The notes: generated by a model from the letters alone, not told the origin. A stretch of 64,000 bases of DNA from Novosphingobium aureum (GCF_015865035.1 NZ_JADZGI010000001.1:496001-560000); one strand, 5' to 3'; counted from the first letter of the stretch, positions 16,942-25,792 are shown. Numbers and translations are program-made.

Positions 16942-18198
16942 GACCGCCTCGCCGATCGCGTCCCAGACCTGCGCCAGGTCCTCGTCGGTGATGCAATAGG
17001 GCGGCATCACGTAGACGGTATTGCCGAGCGGGCGCAGCAGCACGCCACGCTCGCGGAAGAAGGCCATGAGCCGGGGGGCGAGCGCATTCATGTAGCCATC
17101 GGCCTCGTTCGACTTGAGGTCGAGCGCGGCGATCGTGCCGAGGTTGCGCGGGCGGTCGAAATGATAGACCTGCCCGAGCTTGTCGAGCCAGTGCGCCTGC
17201 TTTGCCGAGAGGGCGGCGATGCGCTCGCGCACCGGTTCCTCGCGCCACAGCTTGAGGTTCGCGCAGGCCGCCGCGCAGGCGATCGGATTGGCGGTATAGC
17301 TCGAGGAATGGAAGAACATGCGCGCGCGGTCGGACGAGAAATGCGCCTCGTAGATCGGTTCGCTCGCCATGGTCACCGCGAGCGGCACCGCGCCGCCGGT
17401 GAGGCCCTTGGACAGGCACAGGATATCGGGCACCACATCGGCCTGTTCGCAGGCGAGCAGCGTGCCGGTGCGGCCCCAGCCGGTCATCACTTCGTCGGCG
17501 ATGAACAGCACGCCGTAGCGCGCGCAGATCTCGCGCACGGCGGCAAGGACGCGGGGCGAATAGACCAGCATTCCGCCCGCGCCCAGCACCAGCGGCTCGA
17601 CGATGAGCGCGGCGGTATCGCGCATGCGGCACAGCGCCTCGAGCGCGTCGAGCGTGTTCTGCCCGGTTTCGTCTTCGGGAAAGGGAATGCGTCCGACGTC
17701 GAAGAGCAGCGGGTCGTAGGGCTGGTTGAACACTCCGCGCTCGCCCACCGACATCGCGCCGATGGTGTCGCCGTGGTAGCTGTGCTCCATCACCACGATC
17801 CGGCTGCGCGCCTCGCCGCGCCAGTGCCAGAAGCCCAGCGCCATCTTGAGCGCGACCTCGACGCTGGTCGAACCCGAGTCGGAGAAGAACACGCGCGTCA
17901 GCGTCTCGGGCATGATCGTGCGCAGGCCTGCGGCGACTTCCTCGGCTGGCGCGTGGGTCCACCCGGCGAAGATCATCTGGTCGAGCTTTTGCGCCTGCTC
18001 GGCGATCGCGGCCATGATCGGGGGATGGCAGTGCCCGTGCGTCGTCACCCACCAGGACGAGATCGCATCGATCATGCTGGTACCGTCGGCAAGGTTGAGC
18101 CGTGCTCCCTTCGCACTCTCGACCATCGGGATCGGCTCGCCTAGGCCGTGCTGGGTGAAGGGGTGCCAGATCGAGGACGTGCGCTCGAGGGAAGTCAT
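16930..18198 (-). CDS. bioA: Adenosylmethionine-8-amino-7-oxononanoate aminotransferase
   Basis: PLP enzyme of 422 residues that converts 8-amino-7-oxononanoate to 7,8-diaminononanoate with S-adenosylmethionine as amino donor. The opening IWHPFTQH, the ISSWWVTTHGH segment, the PLP aspartate in IADEVMTGWGRTG and the PLP lysine in CLSKGLTGGAVPLAV all match BioA. Its ATG overlaps the bioD stop by four bases (ATGA). It is the last gene of the biotin operon and overlaps the convergent isoaspartyl peptidase gene at the 3' end. Confidence 0.95.
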   Translation of the reverse strand: MTSLERTSSIWHPFTQHGLGEPIPMVESAKGARLNLADGTSMIDAISSWWVTTHGHCHPPIMAAIAEQAQKLDQMIFAGWTHAPAEEVAAGLRTIMPETLTRVFFSDSGSTSVEVALKMALGFWHWRGEARSRIVVMEHSYHGDTIGAMSVGERGVFNQPYDPLLFDVGRIPFPEDETGQNTLDALEALCRMRDTAALIVEPLVLGAGGMLVYSPRVLAAVREICARYGVLFIADEVMTGWGRTGTLLACEQADVVPDILCLSKGLTGGAVPLAVTMASEPIYEAHFSSDRARMFFHSSSYTANPIACAAACANLKLWREEPVRERIAALSAKQAHWLDKLGQVYHFDRPRNLGTIAALDLKSNEADGYMNALAPRLMAFFRERGVLLRPLGNTVYVMPPYCITDEDLAQVWDAIGEAVLSF

Positions 18199-18854
18199 GG
18201 GCGAAAGTCCTCCAGCGTGAAGTTTTCGAGAAACGCGTTTCGTAGCGCTTCGGGCGTCAGCGGGTCGAGGCGCGGCAGGCGACCGAGGCGGCGCACCTTG
18301 CCCAGCTCGCAGATAATCGCCTCGCTGTCGGGCTCGCTATCGCCGACGAAGGCGACGCCGAGCACGGGGATGGCGCGGGCGCGCAATGCCTCGAGCGAGA
18401 GCAGCGAATGGTTGATCGTGCCCAGCTGCGTGCGTGCGACAAGCACGACGGGCGCGCCCCACCGCGGGAACTGGTCGATGTAGGTGCGGCGGCGCGTGAG
18501 CGGGACGTGCACGCCGCCCGCACCCTCGACGACCAGCGGCCCTGAGACCTGTGGCAGCGCGAGGCGTTCGGGATCGATCTCGACCCCGTCGATCTCGGCG
18601 GCGCGATGCGGCGAGCAGGGGGTGGCGAGGCGGTAGGCCTCTGCCAGCACCTTCTCGCGTGCGAGCCCGCCGAGATTGGCGACGCGCTCGGCATCCGTTT
18701 CGCCGAACACCTCGTGCGGCTCGACGCCCGCCTGTACCGGCTTCCAGTAGTGCGCGCCCAGCGCTCCGGCGAGCGCGGCGGCGAAGACGGTCTTGCCGAT
18801 CTCGGTGTCGGTGCCGGTGACGACCAGCGGCTGGCAGGGGCTTTGCGCGGACAT
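18195..18854 (-). CDS. bioD: Dethiobiotin synthase
   Basis: The 219-residue ATPase closes the ureido ring of dethiobiotin from diaminononanoate and CO2. The P-loop is VVTGTDTEIGKTVFAAALAG at the N-terminus; VEGAGGVHVPL and ARTQLGTINHSLLSLEALR are family motifs. ATG 18854 (MSAQSPCQP) is chosen over an in-frame start at 18923 that would run into bioC. It overlaps bioA by four bases and begins 14 bases after the bioC stop. Confidence 0.94.
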   Translation of the reverse strand: MSAQSPCQPLVVTGTDTEIGKTVFAAALAGALGAHYWKPVQAGVEPHEVFGETDAERVANLGGLAREKVLAEAYRLATPCSPHRAAEIDGVEIDPERLALPQVSGPLVVEGAGGVHVPLTRRRTYIDQFPRWGAPVVLVARTQLGTINHSLLSLEALRARAIPVLGVAFVGDSEPDSEAIICELGKVRRLGRLPRLDPLTPEALRNAFLENFTLEDFRP

Positions 18855-18868
18855 GGGGGGCTTTCCGG

Positions 18869-19627
18869 TCAGGGTTCTTGGCGGGTGATCACCAGGGTCG
18901 CGACCTCGTATGTCACCCGGCAATGGTTACGCTCGAATTGGGCCATGACTGCGCGAAGCTGCGCAGGGGTGAGCGGGCGATGGTTGCCGCGCGCGGTGCC
19001 GGCACCGATGGCCTTGATCGCGCGCAGGAAACGCGCGGCACTGGCATGGGTTTCGGTGTGGTAGGTTACCTCGAGAACCTCGGGGTTTAGCGCGGCGAAG
19101 GCCTCCACGGGAGGAAAGGCGGGCGTCCCGGCGGCAAGGCCGAGTTCTTCGTGCGCCGCGCGCCATTCGGCAAAGGTGCCCGAAAGCAAGGTTGCGACAA
19201 CGATGCGGCCGTCCGGCGCGAGCCAGTCGCGCATGCGTGCAAGGGCGGCGGGAGCATCGGCGAACCACTGGAGCGCGAAGCTGGAGCACACGAGGTCGAA
19301 GGGGCCACCATCGGGCGTGCCGTTCTCACCATCGAGCACGGCGAAGCGGCTTCTGGCCGTGTTCCCAAGCCCTGCGCGGCAACGCTCGACCATCGCTGCC
19401 GAAAGGTCGGTGACGAGCCAGTCGCCGCCGATCCCGTTTTCGCCAAGCGCGCAGGTGAGAAAGCCCGTGCCGCAGCCGATTTCGAGCAGGCGCGGCTCTG
19501 GCGGGAGCGCCAGACTTGCGATGCGCGCGGCAAGCTCGTCCGCCACCTTGCGCTGGATGCGCGCCTCACCCTCGTAGTCGCGCGCAGCGTCGAAGGCGGC
19601 GGCGATGTCGTCCCGTCGGGGCATCAT
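18869..19627 (-). CDS. bioC: Malonyl-ACP O-methyltransferase
   Basis: The 252-residue SAM-dependent methyltransferase methylates malonyl-ACP so that fatty-acid synthase can build the pimeloyl chain. The SAM loop is LLEIGCGTGFLT near residue 47, with LVTDLSAAMVERC as the second motif and FDLVCSSFALQWFAD as the BioC-type acidic motif. The N-terminus RRDDIAAAFDAARDYEGEARIQ is typical of BioC. The first ATG (19627) overlaps the esterase stop by four bases. A second ATG follows directly, so the start could be one codon later. Confidence 0.92.
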   Translation of the reverse strand: MMPRRDDIAAAFDAARDYEGEARIQRKVADELAARIASLALPPEPRLLEIGCGTGFLTCALGENGIGGDWLVTDLSAAMVERCRAGLGNTARSRFAVLDGENGTPDGGPFDLVCSSFALQWFADAPAALARMRDWLAPDGRIVVATLLSGTFAEWRAAHEELGLAAGTPAFPPVEAFAALNPEVLEVTYHTETHASAARFLRAIKAIGAGTARGNHRPLTPAQLRAVMAQFERNHCRVTYEVATLVITRQEP

Positions 19628-20268
19628 CGCGCGAGCGTCCCGATCATGCCGCGTACCGCCTGTGCGCAGAGCGCCGGGTCCTCGAGCGGCAGCAGGTGGC
19701 CGCCCTCGGGCACGTCGATGCGCTGCGCGTCCTCGCGGGCGAAGGCCTCCTCGCGCATGGCGGGCGGGAGCAGCGGGTCGCGCCCGCCATGGATTGCGAG
19801 CAGCGGCACCGGGCAGGGCGGGCTGTCGCCGTCGCGAAGGCGCAGCAGGTCGGCCTGCAGCAGCGGGGTGTCGAGCGTGTCGGGATCAGCCGCTTCCTCG
19901 CCTTCGGGGCAGCCGCATGTGCGGCGAAAGTCGGCGAGCACGCTCGCGGGACTCTGAGCGAAGCGGCGGATCATGCGGTCGACCACGCGCACTGGCACGC
20001 CCGCCTTGTCCGGCCTTGCGGTGAAGCGCGCGAAACCGTTGATCGCGACCAGCCCTACGAGCCCCGGCGGCGGCGCGGCGAGCAGGCGCATGGTGCCAAG
20101 GCTGTGCGTCACCGCGATGCAGGGACCTTCGACCTGAGCATCCGGCCCAGTCGGGGCGCCGAAGTAACCCCGGTCTTCGATGACCTGCTCCCATTCGCGC
20201 AACTGCGCGGCGAGCGGGCGCCAGAACCCGGCATCGAAACCCCAGCCGTGCACGAAGAGCAGCTTCAT
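19624..20268 (-). CDS. Alpha/beta hydrolase in the biotin operon (candidate pimeloyl-ACP methyl ester esterase)
   Basis: A 214-residue alpha/beta hydrolase, from ATG 20268, beginning MKLLFVHGWGFDAGFW with an oxyanion-loop HGWG as in BioH. The nucleophile elbow reads THSLG, so the first glycine of the usual GxSxG is threonine. The other triad members are probably the aspartate of GGRDPLLPP and the histidine of GGHLLPLE. Its position between bioF and bioC, overlapping each by four bases, suggests it removes the methyl group from pimeloyl-ACP methyl ester, the job of BioH, BioG, BioJ and others in different bacteria. This role is inferred from context and not proven by sequence. Confidence 0.82.
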   Translation of the reverse strand: MKLLFVHGWGFDAGFWRPLAAQLREWEQVIEDRGYFGAPTGPDAQVEGPCIAVTHSLGTMRLLAAPPPGLVGLVAINGFARFTARPDKAGVPVRVVDRMIRRFAQSPASVLADFRRTCGCPEGEEAADPDTLDTPLLQADLLRLRDGDSPPCPVPLLAIHGGRDPLLPPAMREEAFAREDAQRIDVPEGGHLLPLEDPALCAQAVRGMIGTLAR

Positions 20269-21428
20269 AGCGCCTGCGCGAGCGCGCCGAGCAGCGCGTC
20301 GATCTCTGCCTCGCCGTGGGCCGCGCGAAGGGCGATGCGCAGGCGGCTCGAGCCTGCGGGCACCGTCGGCGGACGGATCGCGCCTGCCAGCATGCCTAGT
20401 GCTTCCAGCCGCGCGGCAAGCGCCATCGTTTCCGCCTCGCCGCCGATGATGGCGGGCACGATCTGGCTCGAGCTTGGTCCGTGGTCGATGCCCAGAGCGG
20501 CGAGACCCGAACGCAGCCGTTCGCCCATCGCGCCAAGGTGCGCGCGCTCGGCATCCATCTGCGGCACGAGGTCTAGCGCGGCATTGATCGCGCCGAGGAC
20601 GCCGGGCGGGGGCGCGGTGGTGAAGACGAAGCCGCTGGCCGCATTGACAAGGTAGTCGATCAGCACGCGCGATCCCGCGACATAGGCGCCGAAGCCGCCC
20701 AGCGCCTTGCTGAAGGTGCCCATCGCGAGATCGACCCCGCCGGGAACCTCGGCGCACAGGCCCGCGCCGCCGGGGCCGAGCACGCCGGTGGCATGGGCCT
20801 CGTCGATGTAGAGCGCGGCATCGTGGCGCTCGGCCAGTGCGCGCAGCGCCGCAATGTCGGCGCGGTCGCCGTCCATCGAGAACACGCTCTCGGTCAGGAT
20901 CAGGCGCGCGGGCGCATCGCGGCCCTTGCTCTCGAGGAGCTGCTCGAGGTGGGCGAGGTCGTTGTGGCGAAAGCGATGCTGGCGCAGGCCCGCCATCGCC
21001 AGCCCGGCATGCATCGAGGCGTGGTTGAGCCGGTCGCTGAAGACCGCGAGCCCCGGCATGGCGGCGGCGAGCGCGGGGATCACCGCAGCATTGGCCTGCC
21101 AGCCGCTGGCGAAGACGAGCGCGGCTTCGGTGTGCTTGAAGCGCGCGATCCGTTCTTCGAGTGCGAGTTGCGCCGCGCTCGTGCCGGTGACCAGCCGCGA
21201 GGCGCCCGAGCCGGTGCCGTATTCGCGCGTAAATGCGTTTGCACGCTCGGCGAGCAGGGGATGGCGGGCAAGGCCGAGGTAGTCATTGCTCGAAAAGTCG
21301 ATCAGCGTGCGACCATCGCGCAGCAAGCGACCGTTCGCTTCCAGCGCGGTCGGGCGCAGCACGCGGCGCTGTCCGGCACGCTCCATGCGCACCAGCGCTG
21401 CATCGAGGAAGGGGTCGAGCCTGCTCAT
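20265..21428 (-). CDS. bioF: 8-amino-7-oxononanoate synthase
   Basis: The 387-residue PLP enzyme joins pimeloyl-ACP and alanine with loss of CO2. It has the opening FSSNDYLGLARHP, the substrate loop GTGSGASRLVTGT, the aspartate of YIDEAHATGVLG and the PLP lysine in GTFSKALGGFGAY. It is the first gene of the operon bioF-esterase-bioC-bioD-bioA. bioB is not in the window. The 190 bases upstream, shared with the divergent SDR gene, contain no BioR-type TTATMKATAA palindrome that I can see. Confidence 0.94.
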   Translation of the reverse strand: MSRLDPFLDAALVRMERAGQRRVLRPTALEANGRLLRDGRTLIDFSSNDYLGLARHPLLAERANAFTREYGTGSGASRLVTGTSAAQLALEERIARFKHTEAALVFASGWQANAAVIPALAAAMPGLAVFSDRLNHASMHAGLAMAGLRQHRFRHNDLAHLEQLLESKGRDAPARLILTESVFSMDGDRADIAALRALAERHDAALYIDEAHATGVLGPGGAGLCAEVPGGVDLAMGTFSKALGGFGAYVAGSRVLIDYLVNAASGFVFTTAPPPGVLGAINAALDLVPQMDAERAHLGAMGERLRSGLAALGIDHGPSSSQIVPAIIGGEAETMALAARLEALGMLAGAIRPPTVPAGSSRLRIALRAAHGEAEIDALLGALAQAL

Positions 21429-21617
21429 CGTGGCTGCCGGTTATGGCATGTGCGCCGCGCTGACAATGGCTCAGGTCGCAAGCGTGCATACGGCGCGGCG
21501 CAGCACGTGGGGTTGTCATTGCAACCAGCGCTGACGAGATAGGTTGCCCATTGGTATCGCCTGCGGCCCGCATTCGGCGGGCGACAAGGCCCAGCAACGT
21601 ATAAATCAGGAATTTTC

Positions 21618-22265
21618 ATGAAGGTCTTCATCGTCGGCGCCGCTGGCAAGATCGGTTCACGGCTCGTGCCGCTGCTCGCCGGGGCAGGGCACCTGCCGCT
21701 CGCCCTCCACCGCAAGCCCGAACAGGCCGAGGCTCTCACCGCCGCCGGCGCAACGAGCGTCGAAGGCGACATTACCGCGCTCGACACCGACGGGCTTGCC
21801 GCGCTCATGCAGGGTGCCGACGCGGTGGTGTTCAGTGCCGGGGCCGGCGGTGCGGGCTACGAGCTCACAAACGCGGTCGATGGCGAGGGGCTGATCAAGT
21901 CGGTCGCCGCCGCACGCAAGGCGGGCATCGCGCGCTTCGTGCTGGTCTCGGCCTTCCCCGAAGCCGGGCGCGATGCCGAGCCCAAGGCGGGTTTCGAGAA
22001 CTACATGCGGGTCAAGAAGATGACCGATGCGCACCTTGCGCAGAGCGATCTCGACTGGGTGATCCTGCGCCCGGGCACGCTGAGCGATGGCGCGGGCAGC
22101 GGCAAGGTCAGCATCGGGCTCGCGCTGACCTATGGCTCGGTGGCGCGCGATGACGTCGCCGCCACGCTCGCCGGCATCCTCGAGCGGCCCGCGCTCTCGC
22201 GGGTGATCCTCGAGCTGACCGAAGGCGATACGCCCCTGGCCGAGGCGCTCGACGCGATGGCCTGA
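21618..22265 (+). CDS. NAD(P)-binding SDR/NmrA-like protein (YwnB/YhfK type)
   Basis: The 215-residue atypical short-chain dehydrogenase begins MKVFIVGAAGKIGSRLVPLL, the glycine-rich dinucleotide loop GAAGKIG. The VFSAGAGGAGYELTNAVD segment and the FVLVSAF and DLDWVILRPGTL strands match the NAD(P)-binding family of stress-related epimerase-like proteins. A catalytic Tyr-x-x-x-Lys is present as YMRVKK. The substrate is unknown, and it may bind rather than turn over substrates. It is a single gene divergent from bioF. Confidence 0.82.
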   Translation: MKVFIVGAAGKIGSRLVPLLAGAGHLPLALHRKPEQAEALTAAGATSVEGDITALDTDGLAALMQGADAVVFSAGAGGAGYELTNAVDGEGLIKSVAAARKAGIARFVLVSAFPEAGRDAEPKAGFENYMRVKKMTDAHLAQSDLDWVILRPGTLSDGAGSGKVSIGLALTYGSVARDDVAATLAGILERPALSRVILELTEGDTPLAEALDAMA

Positions 22266-22415
22266 TCGCTCTCCTCCCCGCCACTTGCGGCGAGGCGAAT
22301 CCATGCCGGGACGGGCCGAGCCTTCCGCACCTTGTCGGCATTGGTCGGATTGCGCAGAGACCTTGGCGTGTCTTGCAGGGCCTTGTCCTGCTCACTGCAA
22401 ACCAAGGATAGTTTG

Positions 22416-22904
22416 ATGTCGTACCGCCATGCTCTCGCTCTTGCCGCAGGTCTTGCCGCCGCAGCCGCGATGACCGCCAGCCCTGCCTCGGCGCAGGTCA
22501 CCGCCGAGGCCAACGTTGCCAAGTGGAAGGGCCAGTGGGGCGGCGAGATCGGCGTCGGCTACCCGATCCTGCGCGATGGCGGCTTTTCGGTGACGCCCTC
22601 GGTCGGCGCGTTCATCTACGACCGCGATCACCCGAACTACTACGAGGTTGGCGACGAGTGCTATCGTCGCGTGGACGATGCTCCGGCCGGCGAGAGCCGC
22701 TGCGACGGCAGCGGGCTCAAGGCTTACGGGCGGGTAGAGGCGACCTACAGCCTGCCGATGTTCTCGCTGGGCGTGGGCGCACGCGCGATGGGCGATTCGG
22801 TGCGCGCCTATGGCACGACGGCCATGCCGGTGATGCCGATGATCGATGCCAAGCTGAACCTTGGTGACGGCTACCTTGCGGCAGGCCTGCAGGCGCGCTT
22901 CTGA
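22416..22904 (+). CDS. Small outer-membrane beta-barrel protein
   Basis: ATG 22416 follows AAGGATAGTTTG and opens a 162-residue protein with a signal peptide ending in SPASA-QV. The mature part has alternating hydrophobic strands (GQWGGEIGVGYPI, GFSVTPSVGAFIY, LKAYGRVEATYSLPMFSLGVGAR, KLNLGDGYLAAGLQARF) and ends in phenylalanine, the usual BamA recognition signal. It probably forms a small outer-membrane barrel. Two cysteines (ECYRR, SRCDG) lie in one loop and may pair. No named family or function is recognised. Confidence 0.72.
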   Translation: MSYRHALALAAGLAAAAAMTASPASAQVTAEANVAKWKGQWGGEIGVGYPILRDGGFSVTPSVGAFIYDRDHPNYYEVGDECYRRVDDAPAGESRCDGSGLKAYGRVEATYSLPMFSLGVGARAMGDSVRAYGTTAMPVMPMIDAKLNLGDGYLAAGLQARF

Positions 22905-22907
22905 CGA

Positions 22908-23111
22908 TCAGCCTTCGAGGAGGTCGAGGTAGGCGACGACGTCGTTGTCGGTGGCGATGAACAGCCCCTCCTGGACTTCCTCGACCTGCTGCGCGGCGAC
23001 GTCCATGGCCTGTGACAAGGGGCCGTAGAACAAGGTGTTCGCCGCGCCGCCCTCGGCCGCGCCATCGAGGTGATAGAGCCGGACGCTCGCTTCGAGATGG
23101 GTGGTGCGCAT
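22908..23111 (-). CDS. Small conserved protein in the DUF4169 pair
   Basis: 67 residues from ATG 23111 (MRTTHLEASVRLYHLDGAAE). It contains GPLSQAMDVAAQQVEEVQEG and ends ATDNDVVAYLDLLEG. The gene start overlaps the DUF4169 stop by one base, so the two are coupled. It looks acidic and soluble, with no signal peptide or transmembrane segment. I do not recognise a family with known function. It converges on the outer-membrane protein gene, three bases away. Confidence 0.7.
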   Translation of the reverse strand: MRTTHLEASVRLYHLDGAAEGGAANTLFYGPLSQAMDVAAQQVEEVQEGLFIATDNDVVAYLDLLEG

Positions 23112-23296
23112 CAGTCCTCGTCCTTTTCGCGGCGCGCGCCGTCGACGTTGCGCACGATCCGCGCAAGCTCGGCCTCGGTCGCTGCCCGCTCGCCCTTCGT
23201 ACGTCCGTGCAGTGCGCGGTTCGCTTCGGCATCGGCCTTCGCGGCGCTGCGCTGCTTCGCCTTGCGGGCCATGCGGAGGTTGACGATCTCGGCCAT
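23111..23296 (-). CDS. DUF4169 family protein
   Basis: 61 residues beginning MAEIVNLRMARKAKQRSAAK, the characteristic opening of DUF4169, followed by ANRALHGRTKGER and an acidic/basic helical tail. The protein is very charged and probably helical. DUF4169 proteins are small alphaproteobacterial proteins of unknown function. The start at 23296 is chosen because it gives the family N-terminus. The HerA-like ATPase gene lies 84 bases upstream on the same strand. Confidence 0.82.
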   Translation of the reverse strand: MAEIVNLRMARKAKQRSAAKADAEANRALHGRTKGERAATEAELARIVRNVDGARREKDED

Positions 23297-23379
23297 GTCC
23301 TTCCCCATGTCGTGAAACCGCGCGCAAGGCAATCGGGTTCGCAGGGCAAAGGCCGGGCGAGGGGCAATGCCCCCGCGGC

Positions 23380-24849
23380 TCAGGCCTCGATGGCGACGGT
23401 CGAGACGCCGAGGTCGGGCAGGCCGACCGAGCGCTTGCCCGAGAAATCGGTGCGCACCACGATCAGCCCGTCCTTTTCGAGATAGTCGAGCAAGCGCTGC
23501 ACGCGGCGCGGGCTGCTGGTGCCGTAGATGCGCGCGAGTTCGTTGTCGTCGGGGCACGGCTTCTCGTCCATCGCCGCGCGCGCGATCATGTAGAAGGGCG
23601 CGAGAGCATCGTCGGGCACGTGCTTGGCGAGATTGATGAGGTCGACCCAGCGCTCGTCCTCGGGGTCCTCGATACCGGCGATGGCGGCGGCGAAACCGCG
23701 GCGGAACATCGTCGCATCGAGCCCGCGCACCGAGATGCCCTTCATCCGGCAGCGGATGGTGAAGTCCTGGAACAGCGTGGTCGAGGACTGGAAGGTGCAG
23801 TCCTCGTCGGCGGCCATCGCGTTCATAATCTCGACCATCGCCGCGCGGGTTTCCTCGGGCTCTGGCTCGGGACGCTCGGGGCGCGGCGGCAGCGCCTCGC
23901 CCGCGGGGCCCGAGGAGATCGCATCGTCGAGATCCTCCATCTCGACGCGCGCGCGCGGCGCCGGGCGCGGAAACTCGGGGCGCTCGGGTTCGACGTGAAG
24001 ATTGTCGTGCAGCAGTTCGCGCAGTTCCTCGGTCGAGGCCGTGGGCAGCGGCATCAGGCCAGGCGTAACCGACTTGGCGCCGGTCTTGACCGAGCCGATT
24101 CTGGTCTTGACCGGGCGGCGCGCAATGGCGGGGCCAAGGCCGAGAAACTCGCCGCGCCCGAGATCGCGGATGGTCTCGGCCTGGCGGCGCTCCATGCCGA
24201 GCAGGTCGGCGGCGCGCACCATGTCGATGTCGAGGAAGGTGCGCCCCATCAGGAAGTTGCTGGCCTCGGCGGCGACGTTCTTGGCGAGCTTGGCCAGACG
24301 CTGCGTGGCGATCACACCGGCAAGGCCGCGCTTGCGCCCGCGGCACATGAGGTTGGTCATGGCACCGAGCGAGATGCGGCGCGCTTCCTCGGAGACCTCG
24401 CCCGCGGCGGCAGGGGCGAACATCTGCGCCTCATCGACCACCACGAGCGCGGGGAACCATTGCTCGCGCGGGGCATCGAACAGCGCGTTGAGGAACTGCG
24501 CCGCGCACTTCATCTGGCTGTCGATCTCGAGTTCGTCGAGCGCGAGCACGACCGAGGCGCGGTGCTGGCGAATGCGGGCGCCGAGCCGGGCGATCTCAGC
24601 CTCGCCATAGGCCGCGCCGTCGATCACCACGTGGCCGAATTCCTCGGCGAGAGAGACGAAGTCGCCCTCGGGGTCGATCACGATCTGCTGGACGATCGGT
24701 GCGCTCTCCTCGAGCAGGCGGCGCAGCAGGTGCGACTTGCCGGACCCGGAATTGCCCTGCACCAGCAGGCGGGTCGCGAGAAGCTCCTTGATGTCGATTT
24801 CGGTCGGCTGGCCCTGGGCCTCGGTGCCGATGACGATGTTCGCGCTCAC
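23380..24849 (-). CDS. HerA/DUF87-type ATPase
   Basis: The start is a GTG at 24849 (reading VSANIVIGTEAQGQ), giving 489 residues. Walker A is VQGNSGSGKSHLLRR near residue 32, and Walker B is ALVVVDEAQMFAP. These and the RISLGAMTNLMCRGRKRGL arginine region fit the HerA-FtsK ATPase superfamily with the DUF87 domain, proteins that move along DNA in repair or act as general motors. The middle 300-400 part is Pro/Glu-rich and disordered. The C-terminal 90 residues (SSPRRVQRLLDYLEKDGLIV) look like a winged helix. No NurA-type nuclease is adjacent, so the usual repair partner is absent here. Confidence 0.8.
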   Translation of the reverse strand: MSANIVIGTEAQGQPTEIDIKELLATRLLVQGNSGSGKSHLLRRLLEESAPIVQQIVIDPEGDFVSLAEEFGHVVIDGAAYGEAEIARLGARIRQHRASVVLALDELEIDSQMKCAAQFLNALFDAPREQWFPALVVVDEAQMFAPAAAGEVSEEARRISLGAMTNLMCRGRKRGLAGVIATQRLAKLAKNVAAEASNFLMGRTFLDIDMVRAADLLGMERRQAETIRDLGRGEFLGLGPAIARRPVKTRIGSVKTGAKSVTPGLMPLPTASTEELRELLHDNLHVEPERPEFPRPAPRARVEMEDLDDAISSGPAGEALPPRPERPEPEPEETRAAMVEIMNAMAADEDCTFQSSTTLFQDFTIRCRMKGISVRGLDATMFRRGFAAAIAGIEDPEDERWVDLINLAKHVPDDALAPFYMIARAAMDEKPCPDDNELARIYGTSSPRRVQRLLDYLEKDGLIVVRTDFSGKRSVGLPDLGVSTVAIEA

Positions 24850-25009
24850 GGGGCGCCTGATGGCAGAAAGGGGGCCGCGCTGGCAAGGCTTGCCTCGGTG
24901 TTTTCCAGAGCGCACCGCCGCGTCCGGCGCGCGCAGATCGAAGTCGGATTTGCGGTAGGTCACCGAATTTGTCATATGTGAATGACAATATTGGAGGGGG
25001 AGAACCGTC

Positions 25010-25792
25010 ATGCTGATCGGCCTCGTCGGCACACCGCGCTCGATTGACCCGAATGTCCGTCCCGAATTGCTGCCCGACCTTCCGCAAGGGACGGTGCTGC
25101 GCGGCTGGCCCTCGCGCATCGGCCTGTTTCCGTCGAGCCCGGTCGAGCGCGACATGCAGGCGATCGGCCATCTCGAGGCAGGGCTTTGCGCCGTCGAGGG
25201 CGGGGCGCGGGCGCTGGTGCTCGACACCCTGGGAGACTACGGCCTCGACGCGCTGCGCAACGCGGTCTCAGTGCCGGTGACCGGGGCTGGCGAGGCAGGC
25301 ATGGCCGCTGCGGCGCGGCACGGCAGGTTCGCCATCGTCACGGTCTGGCCCGCATCGATGAACTTCATCCCGCGCTCGCTCCTGCGCCTCTACGGCCACG
25401 AGGTCGCCTGCATCGCGATCCACAACGTCGGTGGGCAGGAGGACCTCGCGAACCTCTCAGGCCCGCAAGGCTATCTCGCGCGAATCGCCGGGGGCGAGAG
25501 CGCGGTCTTCGCGCGGATCGGCACCGCCATCGATGCGGCCGTGGACGCGGGCGCGCAGGCGATCCTGCTGGGGTGCACCTGCATGTCGGGACTTGCCAAG
25601 AGACTCGGGGCCAGGGCGCGGGTGCCGGTCGTCAATCCGCTGCTCGAGGCTGCCCGCGAAGCCGTTGCCGCCGCCTCGGGGCAGCCGGACACAGGCGCGG
25701 TGCTTACCGCGCGCAGGGACGCGCTGAGTCGCATGGTCGATGCCCTTGCCGACCTGCCCGAGGAAGCCTGCCCGGTCTGCGTCGCCGAATAA
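25010..25792 (+). CDS. Asp/Glu/hydantoin racemase family protein
   Basis: ATG 25010 follows a strong ribosome site (GGAGGGGGAGAACCGTC). The 260-residue product has the racemase fold motifs: GLVGTPRSIDPN at the start and the catalytic cysteine in ILLGCTCMSGLAKR near residue 190. In hydantoin and glutamate racemases the second cysteine sits in an earlier loop. Here that loop reads VLDTLGDYGLDALRN, with no cysteine, so the enzyme may be a one-cysteine member (decarboxylase or hydrolase-like) rather than a racemase. It diverges from the HerA-like gene with 160 bases between them. Confidence 0.75.
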   Translation: MLIGLVGTPRSIDPNVRPELLPDLPQGTVLRGWPSRIGLFPSSPVERDMQAIGHLEAGLCAVEGGARALVLDTLGDYGLDALRNAVSVPVTGAGEAGMAAAARHGRFAIVTVWPASMNFIPRSLLRLYGHEVACIAIHNVGGQEDLANLSGPQGYLARIAGGESAVFARIGTAIDAAVDAGAQAILLGCTCMSGLAKRLGARARVPVVNPLLEAAREAVAAASGQPDTGAVLTARRDALSRMVDALADLPEEACPVCVAE

